A stretch of 64,000 nt of DNA from Aphanomyces cochlioides (taxonomy: Eukaryota; Oomycota; Saprolegniomycetes; Saprolegniales; Verrucalvaceae). The translations under genes were made by a program, and so were the position numbers. Where the stretch lies: assembly GCA_019828595.1 (NCBI GenBank), contig JAHQRK010000012.1:1-64000 (forward strand), read 5' to 3'. The notes below the pieces were generated by a model. That model did no database searches and was not told the DNA's origin. It worked only from the letters and a program-made list of their open reading frames with translations. Shown here in pieces: positions 21,693 through 31,700 of this stretch; the stretch's first letter is position 1; the number at the start of each line of letters is the position of its first letter.

Positions 21693-23429
21693 TTAGAGTT
21701 GATCGTCCTCCAAATCGAGGGGATCAATTTCGTCGGCGTTCATGGAGTGGTGAGCTTTGCTGCAGAGCTCGTCGATGTGGTAATTGTTGGTGATGCTTTT
21801 GAGCATCGAGATGGCCGACAAGACGGGAGCCGGCAAAGTGAACTTCTCGAGATTGTCGCTGAAGTTTTCGATCAAAGCAAACAGCGACCAGTCCGTCAAG
21901 CAGTTGGTGTCAGGCAATCTTGTTGCTTCTTGGTTCAATAGAACAGTCAGTGCCTCCGAGTTTGCGTAGAGGTCTGGGGCCCGATTTGAGAGGAATAAGT
22001 CAATCGTAGCAAGTGCAAAGAGGATGCGCTTGATCTCTGGTATGTCCGTGGTCAATTCTTCCAAGATTTCTGACGGGTGAATCTTGTATTGAGCCATGAA
22101 GTTGACGTGATGTTTGTAGTTGTGAGGCTTGCCTTGAGCTTTTAACAAAGCCATCTTGCTGAGCTCGTACACTTGGGACTGGGGGGTGAGCAAAATGTTT
22201 TCAATGAAGGCGTCCATGTCACCAGAGTCTTTGTAGAATGCGTCCGCCATGGCCTCGCATCGCGCAATATCGTCATCGGCAACAGCATGAGCACCAGTGT
22301 TGCGATGTTTCGCGCCTTTGGGGGCATTGCCTTGCTTGGAATCTTTCTTGGACGAAGCTGAATCCTTGCCGGGAGTCTTTTGCGTCCATGGATTGGCCTT
22401 TTCAGCGTTTTGTTGCTCTTGATCGCCTTGTATTTTGTCTGCCGCGGAAGGAGGGTCAACAGCGCCATTTCCTTGAGCAACGGATTTGTCGACAATGTCT
22501 TGATTTGACTGTTCATTGTCTTTGTTTGTCGATTGTTCCTCTTGAATAACTTCTCCAGAAGTATCACACGGCTTCGCTTGGCCGTTAATGTCGCCTGACC
22601 CATCAACCTCAGAGTGAATTTGAGTATTTCCCTCGTCGGTTAAGGCCTCGGTTTCAGTAGAATCCTTCCCCTCGGCGTCTCCAGAGACCATATCCACGTC
22701 CTCTTGAGATTTTTCTTCTTCCTCTCCCGTTCTAGGAGGCTCAGCACAGGGGGCGACGCGGTTGGTGGCTGCTGGCTCAGTCCCATTGGTCACGAGAAAG
22801 GCCGGGGCCAGACCCCCAGTGACAGGGGTAGAAGGGGAATCCATGCCATCCCCGCAGCACGGTGACTGGGGTACACCATTGCTCCGGCGAGAACCCAAAT
22901 CGGGATACCGCCCCCGCCCCTCCGAAGAGGCTCCTGGGGGGAAGTAGACAGAACCGCAGGGTGTGCCCATTGGGGGGGCCCTCGTAGCCTCTAGGGCTGA
23001 CATGGACCCCGTTTTCTCGCCGCCTTCACTGGGGATCGACTCCAATTGGAGTCCAGGGAAGCAGCCACCACAGGCACAAGGCCCCAGTGGTTCGCCCTCC
23101 TGAGTGAGGGCTTCGCTAGACAAGTTAACGACAGTGGTCTGGGGGTCAACCACTGACCCACTGAGGTTGACCCCCCCTGGAACTCCGGCGAGTGGAGCAC
23201 CAGGTGAAGCGCTGGTGGAGCGAGACGCAGATTGGTCTCCAGAGACGCTGTTGGGGTCGAACTCGACCTCCACTTCGGCCCTAGGGTTAGGTGTAGAGAC
23301 GTTACTCACACCACTTCCGCCATCCTGATTGGACGACGAAAGTGGGTGAGGTGATACAATACCTGGAATGATGGTGACTCCGTGAGTGTTGGTCTCACGG
23401 AGCTCGGAACAGCTGTTGGCGTTGGACAT
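21693..23429 (-). CDS. LINE ORF1 (copy D), complete short form
   Basis: The only ORF1 with both ends in this window: ATG at 23429 (MSNANSCSELRE), TAA at 21696-21698 region end, 578 aa. The frame is open upstream of the ATG too. The N-terminal ~230 residues are rich in Pro, Ser and Gly; an acidic Glu/Asp/Gln-rich stretch follows; then MADAFYKDSGDMDAFIENIL, and a likely helical C-terminus ending DEIDPLDLEDDQL. Against the long form in F and G it lacks 434 codons in frame after QSQVYEL, including the region with VVISSYNLS-type beta-rich sequence and the Ala/Lys-rich segment. ORF1 proteins of L1-type LINEs bind the element RNA; I see no CCHC knuckle, so the role is inferred from position upstream of ORF2. 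Confidence 0.8.
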   Translation of the reverse strand: MSNANSCSELRETNTHGVTIIPGIVSPHPLSSSNQDGGSGVSNVSTPNPRAEVEVEFDPNSVSGDQSASRSTSASPGAPLAGVPGGVNLSGSVVDPQTTVVNLSSEALTQEGEPLGPCACGGCFPGLQLESIPSEGGEKTGSMSALEATRAPPMGTPCGSVYFPPGASSEGRGRYPDLGSRRSNGVPQSPCCGDGMDSPSTPVTGGLAPAFLVTNGTEPAATNRVAPCAEPPRTGEEEEKSQEDVDMVSGDAEGKDSTETEALTDEGNTQIHSEVDGSGDINGQAKPCDTSGEVIQEEQSTNKDNEQSNQDIVDKSVAQGNGAVDPPSAADKIQGDQEQQNAEKANPWTQKTPGKDSASSKKDSKQGNAPKGAKHRNTGAHAVADDDIARCEAMADAFYKDSGDMDAFIENILLTPQSQVYELSKMALLKAQGKPHNYKHHVNFMAQYKIHPSEILEELTTDIPEIKRILFALATIDLFLSNRAPDLYANSEALTVLLNQEATRLPDTNCLTDWSLFALIENFSDNLEKFTLPAPVLSAISMLKSITNNYHIDELCSKAHHSMNADEIDPLDLEDDQL

Positions 23430-23488
23430 TTTGAGCGCGGCGGCACTTGATAACTTCTTGACTTGAGGGGTACGAGGCAAATTCGGAA
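23430..23488 (-). promoter_or_regulatory. LINE 5' leader (copy D)
   Basis: About 59 nt upstream of the ORF1 ATG, with the same outer end as copy C. It contains AATTTGCCTCGTAC in the sense direction (plus-strand 23470-23483), which is complementary to the 3' UTR of the same family. I do not see a TATA box in it. The ORF1 frame is open through the leader. An internal promoter is usual for LINEs but not demonstrated here. Confidence 0.55.
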
Positions 23489-23504
23489 ATAAAAAAAAAA
23501 AAAA
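23489..23504 (+). repeat. Poly(A) run between copies D and E
   Basis: AT followed by 14 A on the plus strand lies exactly between the 5' end of D and the interrupted 3' UTR of E (CAGAATATGG from 23505). Undamaged 3' UTRs read TTGGAAAACAGAATATGG here, so four of the A may be native and the others added. It is not a sense-strand poly(A) tail of E, which would read T on the plus strand. Confidence 0.75.
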
Positions 23505-23561
23505 CAGAATATGGCAAAGTGGTCATTGAACAGGAGATGAAGTGGTGAGCCGTCAGCTCAC

Positions 23562-26500
23562 TCATGAAACGACGCTGTCAGGAATGATGTGTTGACGTAA
23601 CCAGGGGTCCGAAGATAGATGCTTGAGCACATTGAATACCTTGGTGTATCCCTTCTTGAGAGGGAGATCAACCAGGAGCTGTTGTAGATGTAGCTTGATC
23701 AAAGAGGCAGCATGAATGGCAACTTCCATCGGACTCTTCGCTGTGAGGTCGGGTCGAAAGGTGCGATCGGCACGTTGGAGCCATATTTGATAATACACGC
23801 AGGCTCGGACAATCGGCCATATCTTCAGATAGCCACGGATGTAGTATCCATCGGACGGCTTGGGCGTCTCGTAGAACATTTCCAGACAAGTCGACGGAAA
23901 GGAACACTCGAGCAGTCGCTGGATCGCCTTGAAGAAATACCAAACAGATTGACCATATCCACAAGAGAACAGGAAATGCTCGTACGTCTCATTGACACGA
24001 CAGAAGACACACGTCGGCTTGGGGTCTTGGTACTGAAACAGATATTGCATGGCGTTGGCGCGGAGAAGGGTCTTGAAAATGAACTCTCCATATCGAGGGA
24101 GAATGTGGTCGGGTTGGAGGAAGGCGGCAAGTTGGGTAAGGCGCTTGGGGTCTTCATAAAAGTTGGATGGCAGGTTGAGATGCTTGGTAGGAAGAATGGA
24201 CGAGCTGACAGCTGGAGAAGCTCTGATCTTAGCCGATTTCGAAGTCGCAAGCGCCAACAAGATCGGACTCGAGTCAGGGTGTATCATCCAGTGCCATTCC
24301 ATCCATTCAGAGCTTGGCGTCGGCAAGTGGAACACGGGAGCATCCTCTTCAGAAACAATCTCAAACAATCGTGATAACTTGGTCACCAAGATTGAGATCC
24401 ATTGTTTCGTTGGAGGGACAAAATTGGCTTGGCGGCAGGCACGGTTGATTTTGTCGAACAAGATCGAAGCTGGCCAAACTCGCTGACACGGAGTCAACAA
24501 ATGCGACAACTTCGTGATGTGAAGCGAAGCCAATACATTGGCTTGGTCTTGCGTCGATGTAGAGCACTGATCGTATAGGTCTTCGAGTCCAGGTAGATAC
24601 GAGTTGTGCCAAAGGGGAACATCCAAAGATGAGATGTGATTTGGACAGCCGTACGGAGTCCAGCGGGATTCAAACCAGCTACTCAATAAGGCTTTCCACA
24701 TTGGAGTGATATTGGGATTCTTGTACAGTTGTCTGATGAATGCAGAAGAGCCATTTGCCAAGAGGAGATCTCGGGGGGAACCCCATGGATGAAAAGCCTT
24801 CTCGAGGAGAGTATAGCCCGGCGTAATCCAGGCGGACATGGCAGACTTGCGGGGTGGGGTGGTGATGGCTTGAATGCATCTGATCATGACAGAGCGGTTG
24901 TGTTGTTGCCATAAAGCAAGTGCATGGTGCAGGCCTAAGCCACCGGACTTCTTCGGCATGAATAGGATCTCCTTTTTGATCAAACGGAGGCCATGGACAG
25001 AGGAGGATGGGTTGATTTCTTCACCATGCATAAATTGAAGCATGGCCTTGTCGATCTTTTTGGCCAGGTCTTTGTCGGCAGGGACAAAAGCCAGTTGGTA
25101 CCATAACACAGGCAGACATATGCTGTGCAGGATAGTGACTTTTCCGGCCATGGTTCGAGCCTTGTAGAGCCACAAAGACAAGCGAGCCACAAACTTCTCA
25201 AACACGTAATTGAAACGTGCCAATGGAGAAAGATTGGGCGCAACCAAGATACCAAGAGCCTTCACGGGACTGTCGGAAGTAACTTGTAGTGAGGCAAGGT
25301 TCCCATTCAACTGGCTGTAGGTCAGAATTTGGGTCTTGTCTACGTTGAGTCGGAAACCAGACTTGTCGCAAAAGGTTTGAACCAATGCAAGCTGCCGGTG
25401 GAGGCACGTCTCATTTGCCGCATAGAGTTGCGAGTCGTCGGCAAAGTAACTCCCAGTGTGGTAGCGATCCCCACACTTGATGCCATAGTTGGAGTGTTGC
25501 CGTAGGAGTTGGCACATCGGTTCCAAAGCGATCACAAACAGAAGTGGCGACAGTGGATCACCTTGCAACACACCGCGTGAGATGTGAACTGGCTTGGACA
25601 AGAAGCCGTTCACCAAGATGCGAGACTTGCGGCCCGAGTACAGTACGCGAACCATGTCAACAAAGGTTTCGGGAAAGCCATAGTGACGGAGGACGCGGAG
25701 CAAGTACGCGTGGTCCACGCGATCAAAAGCTTTCTCAAAGTCAAGCAGTGCCACCATCGAGGACGGACTGTGTAGTTTGATGTGGTGCAGCATGTCATCC
25801 AGCCGTGCAATATTGGTTTGGATATTGCTTCGACGGATAAAGCCTTGCTGGTCCGGGTGGATGATGTGTCGAATGTGGCGCTGGAGTCGATAAGCCAGAA
25901 TACTCGTCAGGATTTTCACATCCGTGTTGAGTAGGCTAATGGGCCGATAGTTCTTGGCTTGTGACTTGGGGCCTTTCTTGTGCAGCAACACCAGCGTACT
26001 GACAAGTTGCATGGGAGTCAAGCGAGGGTGAGAATGGAGCTGGTGTGTGAATAGCAGCTCCAATACCAACGACCACTTGTGAGGTGCAAGTTTGAGGACT
26101 TCGAATGGCAGAGCGTTGGGACCTGGCGCTGAGTTCGAACTGCTGTGTCGAATAGCATGATAGAACTCGTTGGCGCGCAAGGGAGCCGACAGCTCTTTCT
26201 GGGCTTGCTCTGGCAGTTGCTTGTGTCGAGTCAATGGGGTCAGAAATGACGACACTTCGTCTCCAGATCGCTGCACGTCGGGAGCTGCAAACAAGTCCTT
26301 GTAGTAGTCGACCAGGACGTCAGACATGCCTTGTTGATTGGAGACAACATTTCCATTGACATCCACCAACTCTTTGAAGACTGTCTTCTTCAAGGGGGTA
26401 GGGACAGGGGACATGAAGTGGAACTTGGACGAGCGCTCTGCTTTGTACAAGTGAAGTTGGAACGCCTGGTCTTGACGAAACTGCTTGTCTCGATCTTGCA

Positions 26501-27617
26501 GCTCGTGAATTTGCTTTTGAAGGTCTCGCACTCGATCCACCAGCACTGAATCTTGACGCATGTTGGGGACTTGCAAAAGCGAAGCGATCTCGACAGCTAA
26601 CTTCTTCAACGGCAGACGTTGTTTCTCCAATCGTTGAGAATGGAATTCTTTGAGTTGGGAGCGGATATCATTGACCAGCATGTCGTAGGCCTTGGAGATA
26701 TTGTGGAATGTTGGAGACTTGTCCAAAAATCGATCCAGACATCCATGAACAATCTCGGCCGCTCGTGGTAGACGAAGTAGCCAAGTTGGAGCTTTCCATG
26801 ATCCAGAGCCATGGCGCAATGTTTGACGCTTTGTGATGATACGACAAGCCACGTGGTCAGCCTGTGGAACGTGTGGCATGTGCGTCGCCTTCCAATGACG
26901 AAGACCCGCCAAGGTGGACGAACAAAAGATGTAGTCAAGTCGGTTGGTGAGTGTGGGACTTGTGAAGGCTCGTGCCACGGGGTTTTGACGGCGAAACAGA
27001 TCCACCAGAGACAAACTGTGCATCCATTGTTCCAGTTGAAGGGTGCCGGCCATGGTGGAGGTACTGGGTCTCAACGAATCCAAATCTTTGTTGAGAGTGC
27101 AGTTGAAATCTCCTCCAACAATGTGGAGCGCATGTGGAGGAAAGTCGCGTGGCAATTCTTCGAAGTAACTTGCTCGTTCTTGGAAGGCTGCCGGCGCATA
27201 GATATTGTGGAGAACGACTGTCAGTGGACCCAGAGTACATCGCACTTGTAGATAACGACCACGAAGCACTGGGTTGTCATGAGGGACTTGAGTGGCGTTC
27301 TTCAAAGGAGAGTGAGGATGTATCAACGTAGCCAGACCTCCAGTGGCTGGCGACGTGGATACTTCAGGGTAAATAGGCTCTTCAAAGAACAAAGAGCCTT
27401 CGTGGTTTGTGATGCGTTGCCAATGGAACGCAACACGGTCGTGGAGACTTGGCGTGCGGAAACGGGTTTCTTGGATAAAGGAAACGTCGTGAACACTTGA
27501 TAGTTTGTCGAGGATGTACCGATGACTGTTGGAGAAGCCATTGGTGTTGAGGGAGATGATTTGTGGGTCCCAGTCCACGAGTTCAGTTGGGACATCGGAG
27601 AAGTTGTTGTCACTCAT
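23562..27617 (-). CDS. LINE ORF2 (copy E), intact: AP endonuclease, reverse transcriptase, zinc motif
   Basis: A 1,351-aa protein with ATG at 27617 and TGA at 23562-23564. The N-terminus is an APE-type endonuclease: SLNTNG (22-27), catalytic-type Glu in QET (50), HNIYAP (137-142), GGDFN (168-172), RLDYIF (226-231) and QADH (252-255). The RT has KNYRPISLLN (555-564), Asp626 in LLDFEKAFD, GVLQGDPLSP (682-691) and FADD (725-728). A C-terminal CCHC motif (C1203, C1206, H1214, C1219) matches the RT-associated zinc-binding region of L1-type elements. The enzyme would nick target DNA and copy the RNA from the nick. ORF1 ends 78 nt upstream in a pyrimidine-rich gap, implying two proteins from one RNA. 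All visible catalytic motifs are present, so it could be active. Confidence 0.93.
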   Translation of the reverse strand: MSDNNFSDVPTELVDWDPQIISLNTNGFSNSHRYILDKLSSVHDVSFIQETRFRTPSLHDRVAFHWQRITNHEGSLFFEEPIYPEVSTSPATGGLATLIHPHSPLKNATQVPHDNPVLRGRYLQVRCTLGPLTVVLHNIYAPAAFQERASYFEELPRDFPPHALHIVGGDFNCTLNKDLDSLRPSTSTMAGTLQLEQWMHSLSLVDLFRRQNPVARAFTSPTLTNRLDYIFCSSTLAGLRHWKATHMPHVPQADHVACRIITKRQTLRHGSGSWKAPTWLLRLPRAAEIVHGCLDRFLDKSPTFHNISKAYDMLVNDIRSQLKEFHSQRLEKQRLPLKKLAVEIASLLQVPNMRQDSVLVDRVRDLQKQIHELQDRDKQFRQDQAFQLHLYKAERSSKFHFMSPVPTPLKKTVFKELVDVNGNVVSNQQGMSDVLVDYYKDLFAAPDVQRSGDEVSSFLTPLTRHKQLPEQAQKELSAPLRANEFYHAIRHSSSNSAPGPNALPFEVLKLAPHKWSLVLELLFTHQLHSHPRLTPMQLVSTLVLLHKKGPKSQAKNYRPISLLNTDVKILTSILAYRLQRHIRHIIHPDQQGFIRRSNIQTNIARLDDMLHHIKLHSPSSMVALLDFEKAFDRVDHAYLLRVLRHYGFPETFVDMVRVLYSGRKSRILVNGFLSKPVHISRGVLQGDPLSPLLFVIALEPMCQLLRQHSNYGIKCGDRYHTGSYFADDSQLYAANETCLHRQLALVQTFCDKSGFRLNVDKTQILTYSQLNGNLASLQVTSDSPVKALGILVAPNLSPLARFNYVFEKFVARLSLWLYKARTMAGKVTILHSICLPVLWYQLAFVPADKDLAKKIDKAMLQFMHGEEINPSSSVHGLRLIKKEILFMPKKSGGLGLHHALALWQQHNRSVMIRCIQAITTPPRKSAMSAWITPGYTLLEKAFHPWGSPRDLLLANGSSAFIRQLYKNPNITPMWKALLSSWFESRWTPYGCPNHISSLDVPLWHNSYLPGLEDLYDQCSTSTQDQANVLASLHITKLSHLLTPCQRVWPASILFDKINRACRQANFVPPTKQWISILVTKLSRLFEIVSEEDAPVFHLPTPSSEWMEWHWMIHPDSSPILLALATSKSAKIRASPAVSSSILPTKHLNLPSNFYEDPKRLTQLAAFLQPDHILPRYGEFIFKTLLRANAMQYLFQYQDPKPTCVFCRVNETYEHFLFSCGYGQSVWYFFKAIQRLLECSFPSTCLEMFYETPKPSDGYYIRGYLKIWPIVRACVYYQIWLQRADRTFRPDLTAKSPMEVAIHAASLIKLHLQQLLVDLPLKKGYTKVFNVLKHLSSDPWLRQHIIPDSVVS

Positions 27618-27695
27618 CACGAGTACAGATGAAAATGAGTAGAATGGAGGGGTCAGAGGGGAGGTTGAAATGGATTGAAGCAGGGGATAGAAGCC

Positions 27696-28604
27696 TTAGA
27701 GTTGATCGTCCTCCAAATCGAGGGGATCAATTTCGTCGGCGTTCATGGAGTGGTGAGCTTTGCTGCAGAGCTCGTCGATGTGGTAATTGTTGGTGATGCT
27801 TTTGAGCATCGAGATGGCCGACAAGACGGGAGCCGGCAAAGTGAACTTCTCGAGATTGTCGCTGAAGTTTTCGATCAAAGCAAACAGCGACCAGTCCGTC
27901 AAGCAGTTGGTGTCAGGCAATCTTGTTGCTTCTTGGTTCAATAGAACAGTCAGTGCCTCCGAGTTTGTGTAGAGGTCTGGGGCCCGATTTGAGAGGAATA
28001 AGTCAATCGTAGCAAGTGCAAAGAGGATGCGCTTGATCTCTGGTATGTCCGTGGTCAATTCTTCCAAGATTTCTGACGGGTGAATCTTGTATTGAGCCAT
28101 GAAGTTGACGTGATGTTTGTAGCTGTGAGGCTTGCCTTGAGCTTTTAACAAAGCCATCTTGCGCTCAATAGTCTTGATTGCAACAAGTGACTGAAACAAA
28201 CTGAGGTCTTCATCTTGTGCGTACATAGCATGTGCAACGAGCTGAGGATCATCTCGCAAAATGCGTTGACATTCGGTGATACTGCCTTTGACTTTCTTAT
28301 CTCGAATGATCTTCTTCGCCAATTCGAGGTGGGCTGCAGCAGACTTGTTAAGTCGTTGTTTCTTCGCTTTGCCTTTGGTCTTTTTCGGGCGTGGCGCACT
28401 TGAATCTTCCAATACAATTCGAGGCACTGCAAAGTCTTCAAACGAGAGTTCCACGTCGTCTTCTTCGAGGATATGAAAACGGTTGGATGTCGGCAGGGGA
28501 TCCAAACGTGGGGACGAAGGCAAAGTACGTTTTGGAGCTGGTCCAGACCGGTAGCCCGTTACCAATTGAAGGTCCAGCGAGTTCTTGGGCTGCTCACTTG
28601 GTGG
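27696..28604 (-). pseudogene. LINE ORF1 C-terminal fragment (copy E)
   Basis: Encodes the last ~300 residues of long-form ORF1: SEQPKNSLDLQLVTGYRSGP, a Lys-rich PRPKKTKGKAKKQRLNK segment, then the helical C-terminus ending LEDDQL with TAA at 27696-27698. The 5' part is cut off by copy F at 28604. It carries KVKGSITE, shared with copy H and unlike KVEGSITE in F, G, J, K, L and M. No ATG lies near the cut end. Confidence 0.88.
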
Positions 28605-28750
28605 TTAAATGAGTTGTATTAACCTTATTTTTGAGCAAAGGCCCTAATGACTTACTAATTTGCCTCGTACTGTATAAATAGAACTTGGAAAACAGAATAT
28701 GGCAAAGTGGTCATTGAACAGGAGATGAAGTGAGTGAGCCGTCAGCTCTC

Positions 28751-31700
28751 TCATGAAACGACGCTGTTAGGAATGATGTGTTGACGTAACCAGGGGTCCG
28801 AAGATAGATGCTTGAGCACATTGAATACCTTGGTGTATCCCTTCTTGAGAGGGAGATCAACCAGGAGCTGTTGTAGATGTAGCTTGATCAAAGAGGCAGC
28901 ATGAATGGCAACTTCCATCGGACTCTTCGCTGTGAGGTCGGGTCGAAAGGTGCGATCGGCACGTTGGAGCCATATTTGATAATACACGCAGGCTCGGACA
29001 ATCGGCCAGATCTTCAGATAGCCACGGATGTAGTATCCATCGGACGGCTTGGGCGTCTCGTAGAACATTTCCAGACACGTGGACGGAAAGGAACACTCGA
29101 GCAGTCGCTGGATCGCCTTGAAGGAATACCAAACAGATTGACCATATCCACAAGAGAACAGGAAGTGCTCGTACGTCTCATTGACACGACAGAAGACACA
29201 CGTCGGCTTGGGGTCTTGGTACTGAAACAGATATTGCATGGCGTTGGCGCGGAGAAGGGTCTTGAAAATGAACTCTCCATATCGAGGGAGAATGTGGTCG
29301 GGTTGGAGGAAGGCGGCAAGTTGGGTAAGGCGCTTGGGGTCTTCGTAAAAGTTGGATGGCAGGTTGAGATGCTTGGTAGGAAGAATGGACGAGCTGACAG
29401 CTGGAGAAGCTCTGATCTTAGCCGATTTCGAAGTCGCAAGCGCCAACAAGATCGGACTCGAGTCAGGGTGTATCATCCAGTGCCATTCCATCCATTCAGA
29501 GCTTGGCGTCGGCAAGTGGAACACGGGAGCATCCTCTTCAGAAACAATCTCAAACAATCGTGATAACTTGGTCACCAAGATTGAGATCCATTGTTTCGTT
29601 GGAGGGACAAAATTGGCTTGGCGGCAGGCACGGTTGATTTTGTCGAACAAGATCGAAGCTGGCCAAACTCGCTGACACGGAGTCAACAAATGCGACAACT
29701 TCGTGATGTGAAGCGAAGCCAATACATTGGCTTGGTCTTGCGTCGATGTAGAGCACTGATCGTATAGGTCTTCGAGTCCAGGTAGATACGAGTTGTGCCA
29801 AAGGGGAACATCCAAAGATGAGATGTGATTTGGACAGCCGTACGGAGTCCAGCGGGATTCAAACCAGCTACTCAATAAGGCTTTCCACATTGGAGTGATA
29901 TTGGGATTCTTGTACAGTTGTCTGATGAATGCAGAAGAGCCATTTGCCAAGAGGAGATCTCGGGGGGAACCCCATGGATGAAAAGCCTTCTCGAGGAGAG
30001 TATAGCCCGGCGTAATCCAGGCGGACATCGCAGACTTGCGGGGTGGGGTGGTGATGGCTTGAATGCATCTGATCATGACAGAGCGGTTGTGTTGTTGCCA
30101 TAAAGCAAGTGCATGGTGCAGGCCTAAGCCACCGGACTTCTTCGGCATGAATAGGATCTCCTTTTTGATCAAACGGAGGCCATGGACAGAGGAGGATGGG
30201 TTGATTTCTTCACCATGCATAAATTGAAGCATGGCCTTGTCGATCTTTTTGGCCAGGTCTTTGTCGGCAGGGACAAAAGCCAGTTGGTACCATAACACAG
30301 GCAGACATATGCTGTGCAGGATAGTGACTTTTCCGGCCATGGTTCGAGCCTTGTAGAGCCACAAAGACAAGCGAGCCACAAACTTCTCAAACACGTAATT
30401 GAAACGTGCCAATGGAGAAAGATTGGGCGCAACCAAGATACCAAGAGCCTTCACGGGACTGTCGGAAGTAACTTGTAGTGAGGCAAGGTTCCCATTCAAC
30501 TGGCTGTAGGTCAGAATTTGGGTCTTGTCTACGTTGAGTCGGAAACCAGACTTGTCGCAAAAGGTTTGAACCAATGCAAGCTGCCGGTGGAGGCACGTCT
30601 CATTTGCCGCATAGAGTTGCGAGTCGTCGGCAAAGTAACTCCCAGTGTGGTAGCGATCCCCACACTTGATGCCATAGTTGGAGTGTTGCCGTAGGAGTTG
30701 GCACATCGGTTCCAAAGCGATCACAAACAGAAGTGGCGACAGTGGATCACCTTGCAACACACCGCGTGAGATGTGAACTGGCTTGGACAAGAAGCCGTTC
30801 ACCAAGATGCGAGACTTGCGGCCCGAGTACAGTACGCGAACCATGTCAACAAAGGTTTCGGGAAAGCCATAGTGACGGAGGACGCGGAGCAAGTACGCGT
30901 GGTCCACGCGATCAAAAGCTTTCTCAAAGTCAAGCAGTGCCACCATCGAGGACGGACTGTGTAGTTTGATGTGGTGCAGCATGTCATCCAGCCGTGCAAT
31001 ATTGGTTTGGATATTGCTTCGACGGATAAAGCCTTGCTGGTCCGGGTGGATGATGTGTCGAATGTGGCGCTGGAGTCGATAAGCCAGAATACTCGTCAGG
31101 ATTTTCACATCCGTGTTGAGTAGGCTAATGGGCCGATAGTTCTTGGCTTGTGACTTGGGGCCTTTCTTGTGCAGCAACACCAGCGTACTGACAAGTTGCA
31201 TGGGAGTCAAGCGAGGGTGAGAATGGAGCTGGTGTGTGAATAGCAGCTCCAATACCAACGACCACTTGTGAGGTGCAAGTTTGAGGACTTCGAATGGCAG
31301 AGCGTTGGGACCTGGCGCTGAGTTCGAACTGCTGTGTCGAATAGCATGATAGAACTCGTTGGCGCGCAAGGGAGCCGACAGCTCTTTCTGGGCTTGCTCT
31401 GGCAGTTGCTTGTGTCGAGTCAATGGGGTCAGAAATGACGACACTTCGTCTCCAGATCGCTGCACGTCGGGAGCTGCAAACAAGTCCTTGTAGTAGTCGA
31501 CCAGGACGTCAGACATGCCTTGTTGATTGGAGACAACATTTCCATTGACATCCACCAACTCTTTGAAGACTGTCTTCTTCAAGGGGGTAGGGACAGGGGA
31601 CATGAAGTGGAACTTGGACGAGCGCTCTGCTTTGTACAAGTGAAGTTGGAACGCCTGGTCTTGACGAAACTGCTTGTCTCGATCTTGCAGCTCGTGAATT

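Larger units (their letters stand above)
21040..23488 (-). mobile_element. LINE copy D: 5' part of the element whose 3' part is B
   Basis: Holds the 5' leader, a complete short-form ORF1, the intergenic gap and ORF2 codons 1 to ~194. With B it accounts for one full-length element of about 6.1 kb. Its 5' end (23488) abuts a poly(A) run and the damaged 3' UTR of copy E. Confidence 0.82.
23505..28604 (-). mobile_element. LINE copy E: intact ORF2, truncated ORF1, damaged 3' end
   Basis: Contains 57 nt of 3' UTR, a complete ORF2 and the C-terminal part of ORF1. The last ~90 nt of the usual 3' UTR, with the terminal hairpin, are missing and replaced by the poly(A) run and copy D. The upper end stops at CTTGGTGG (28604) against the 3' end of copy F, the same joint as H/I at 46648. 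Confidence 0.88.
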
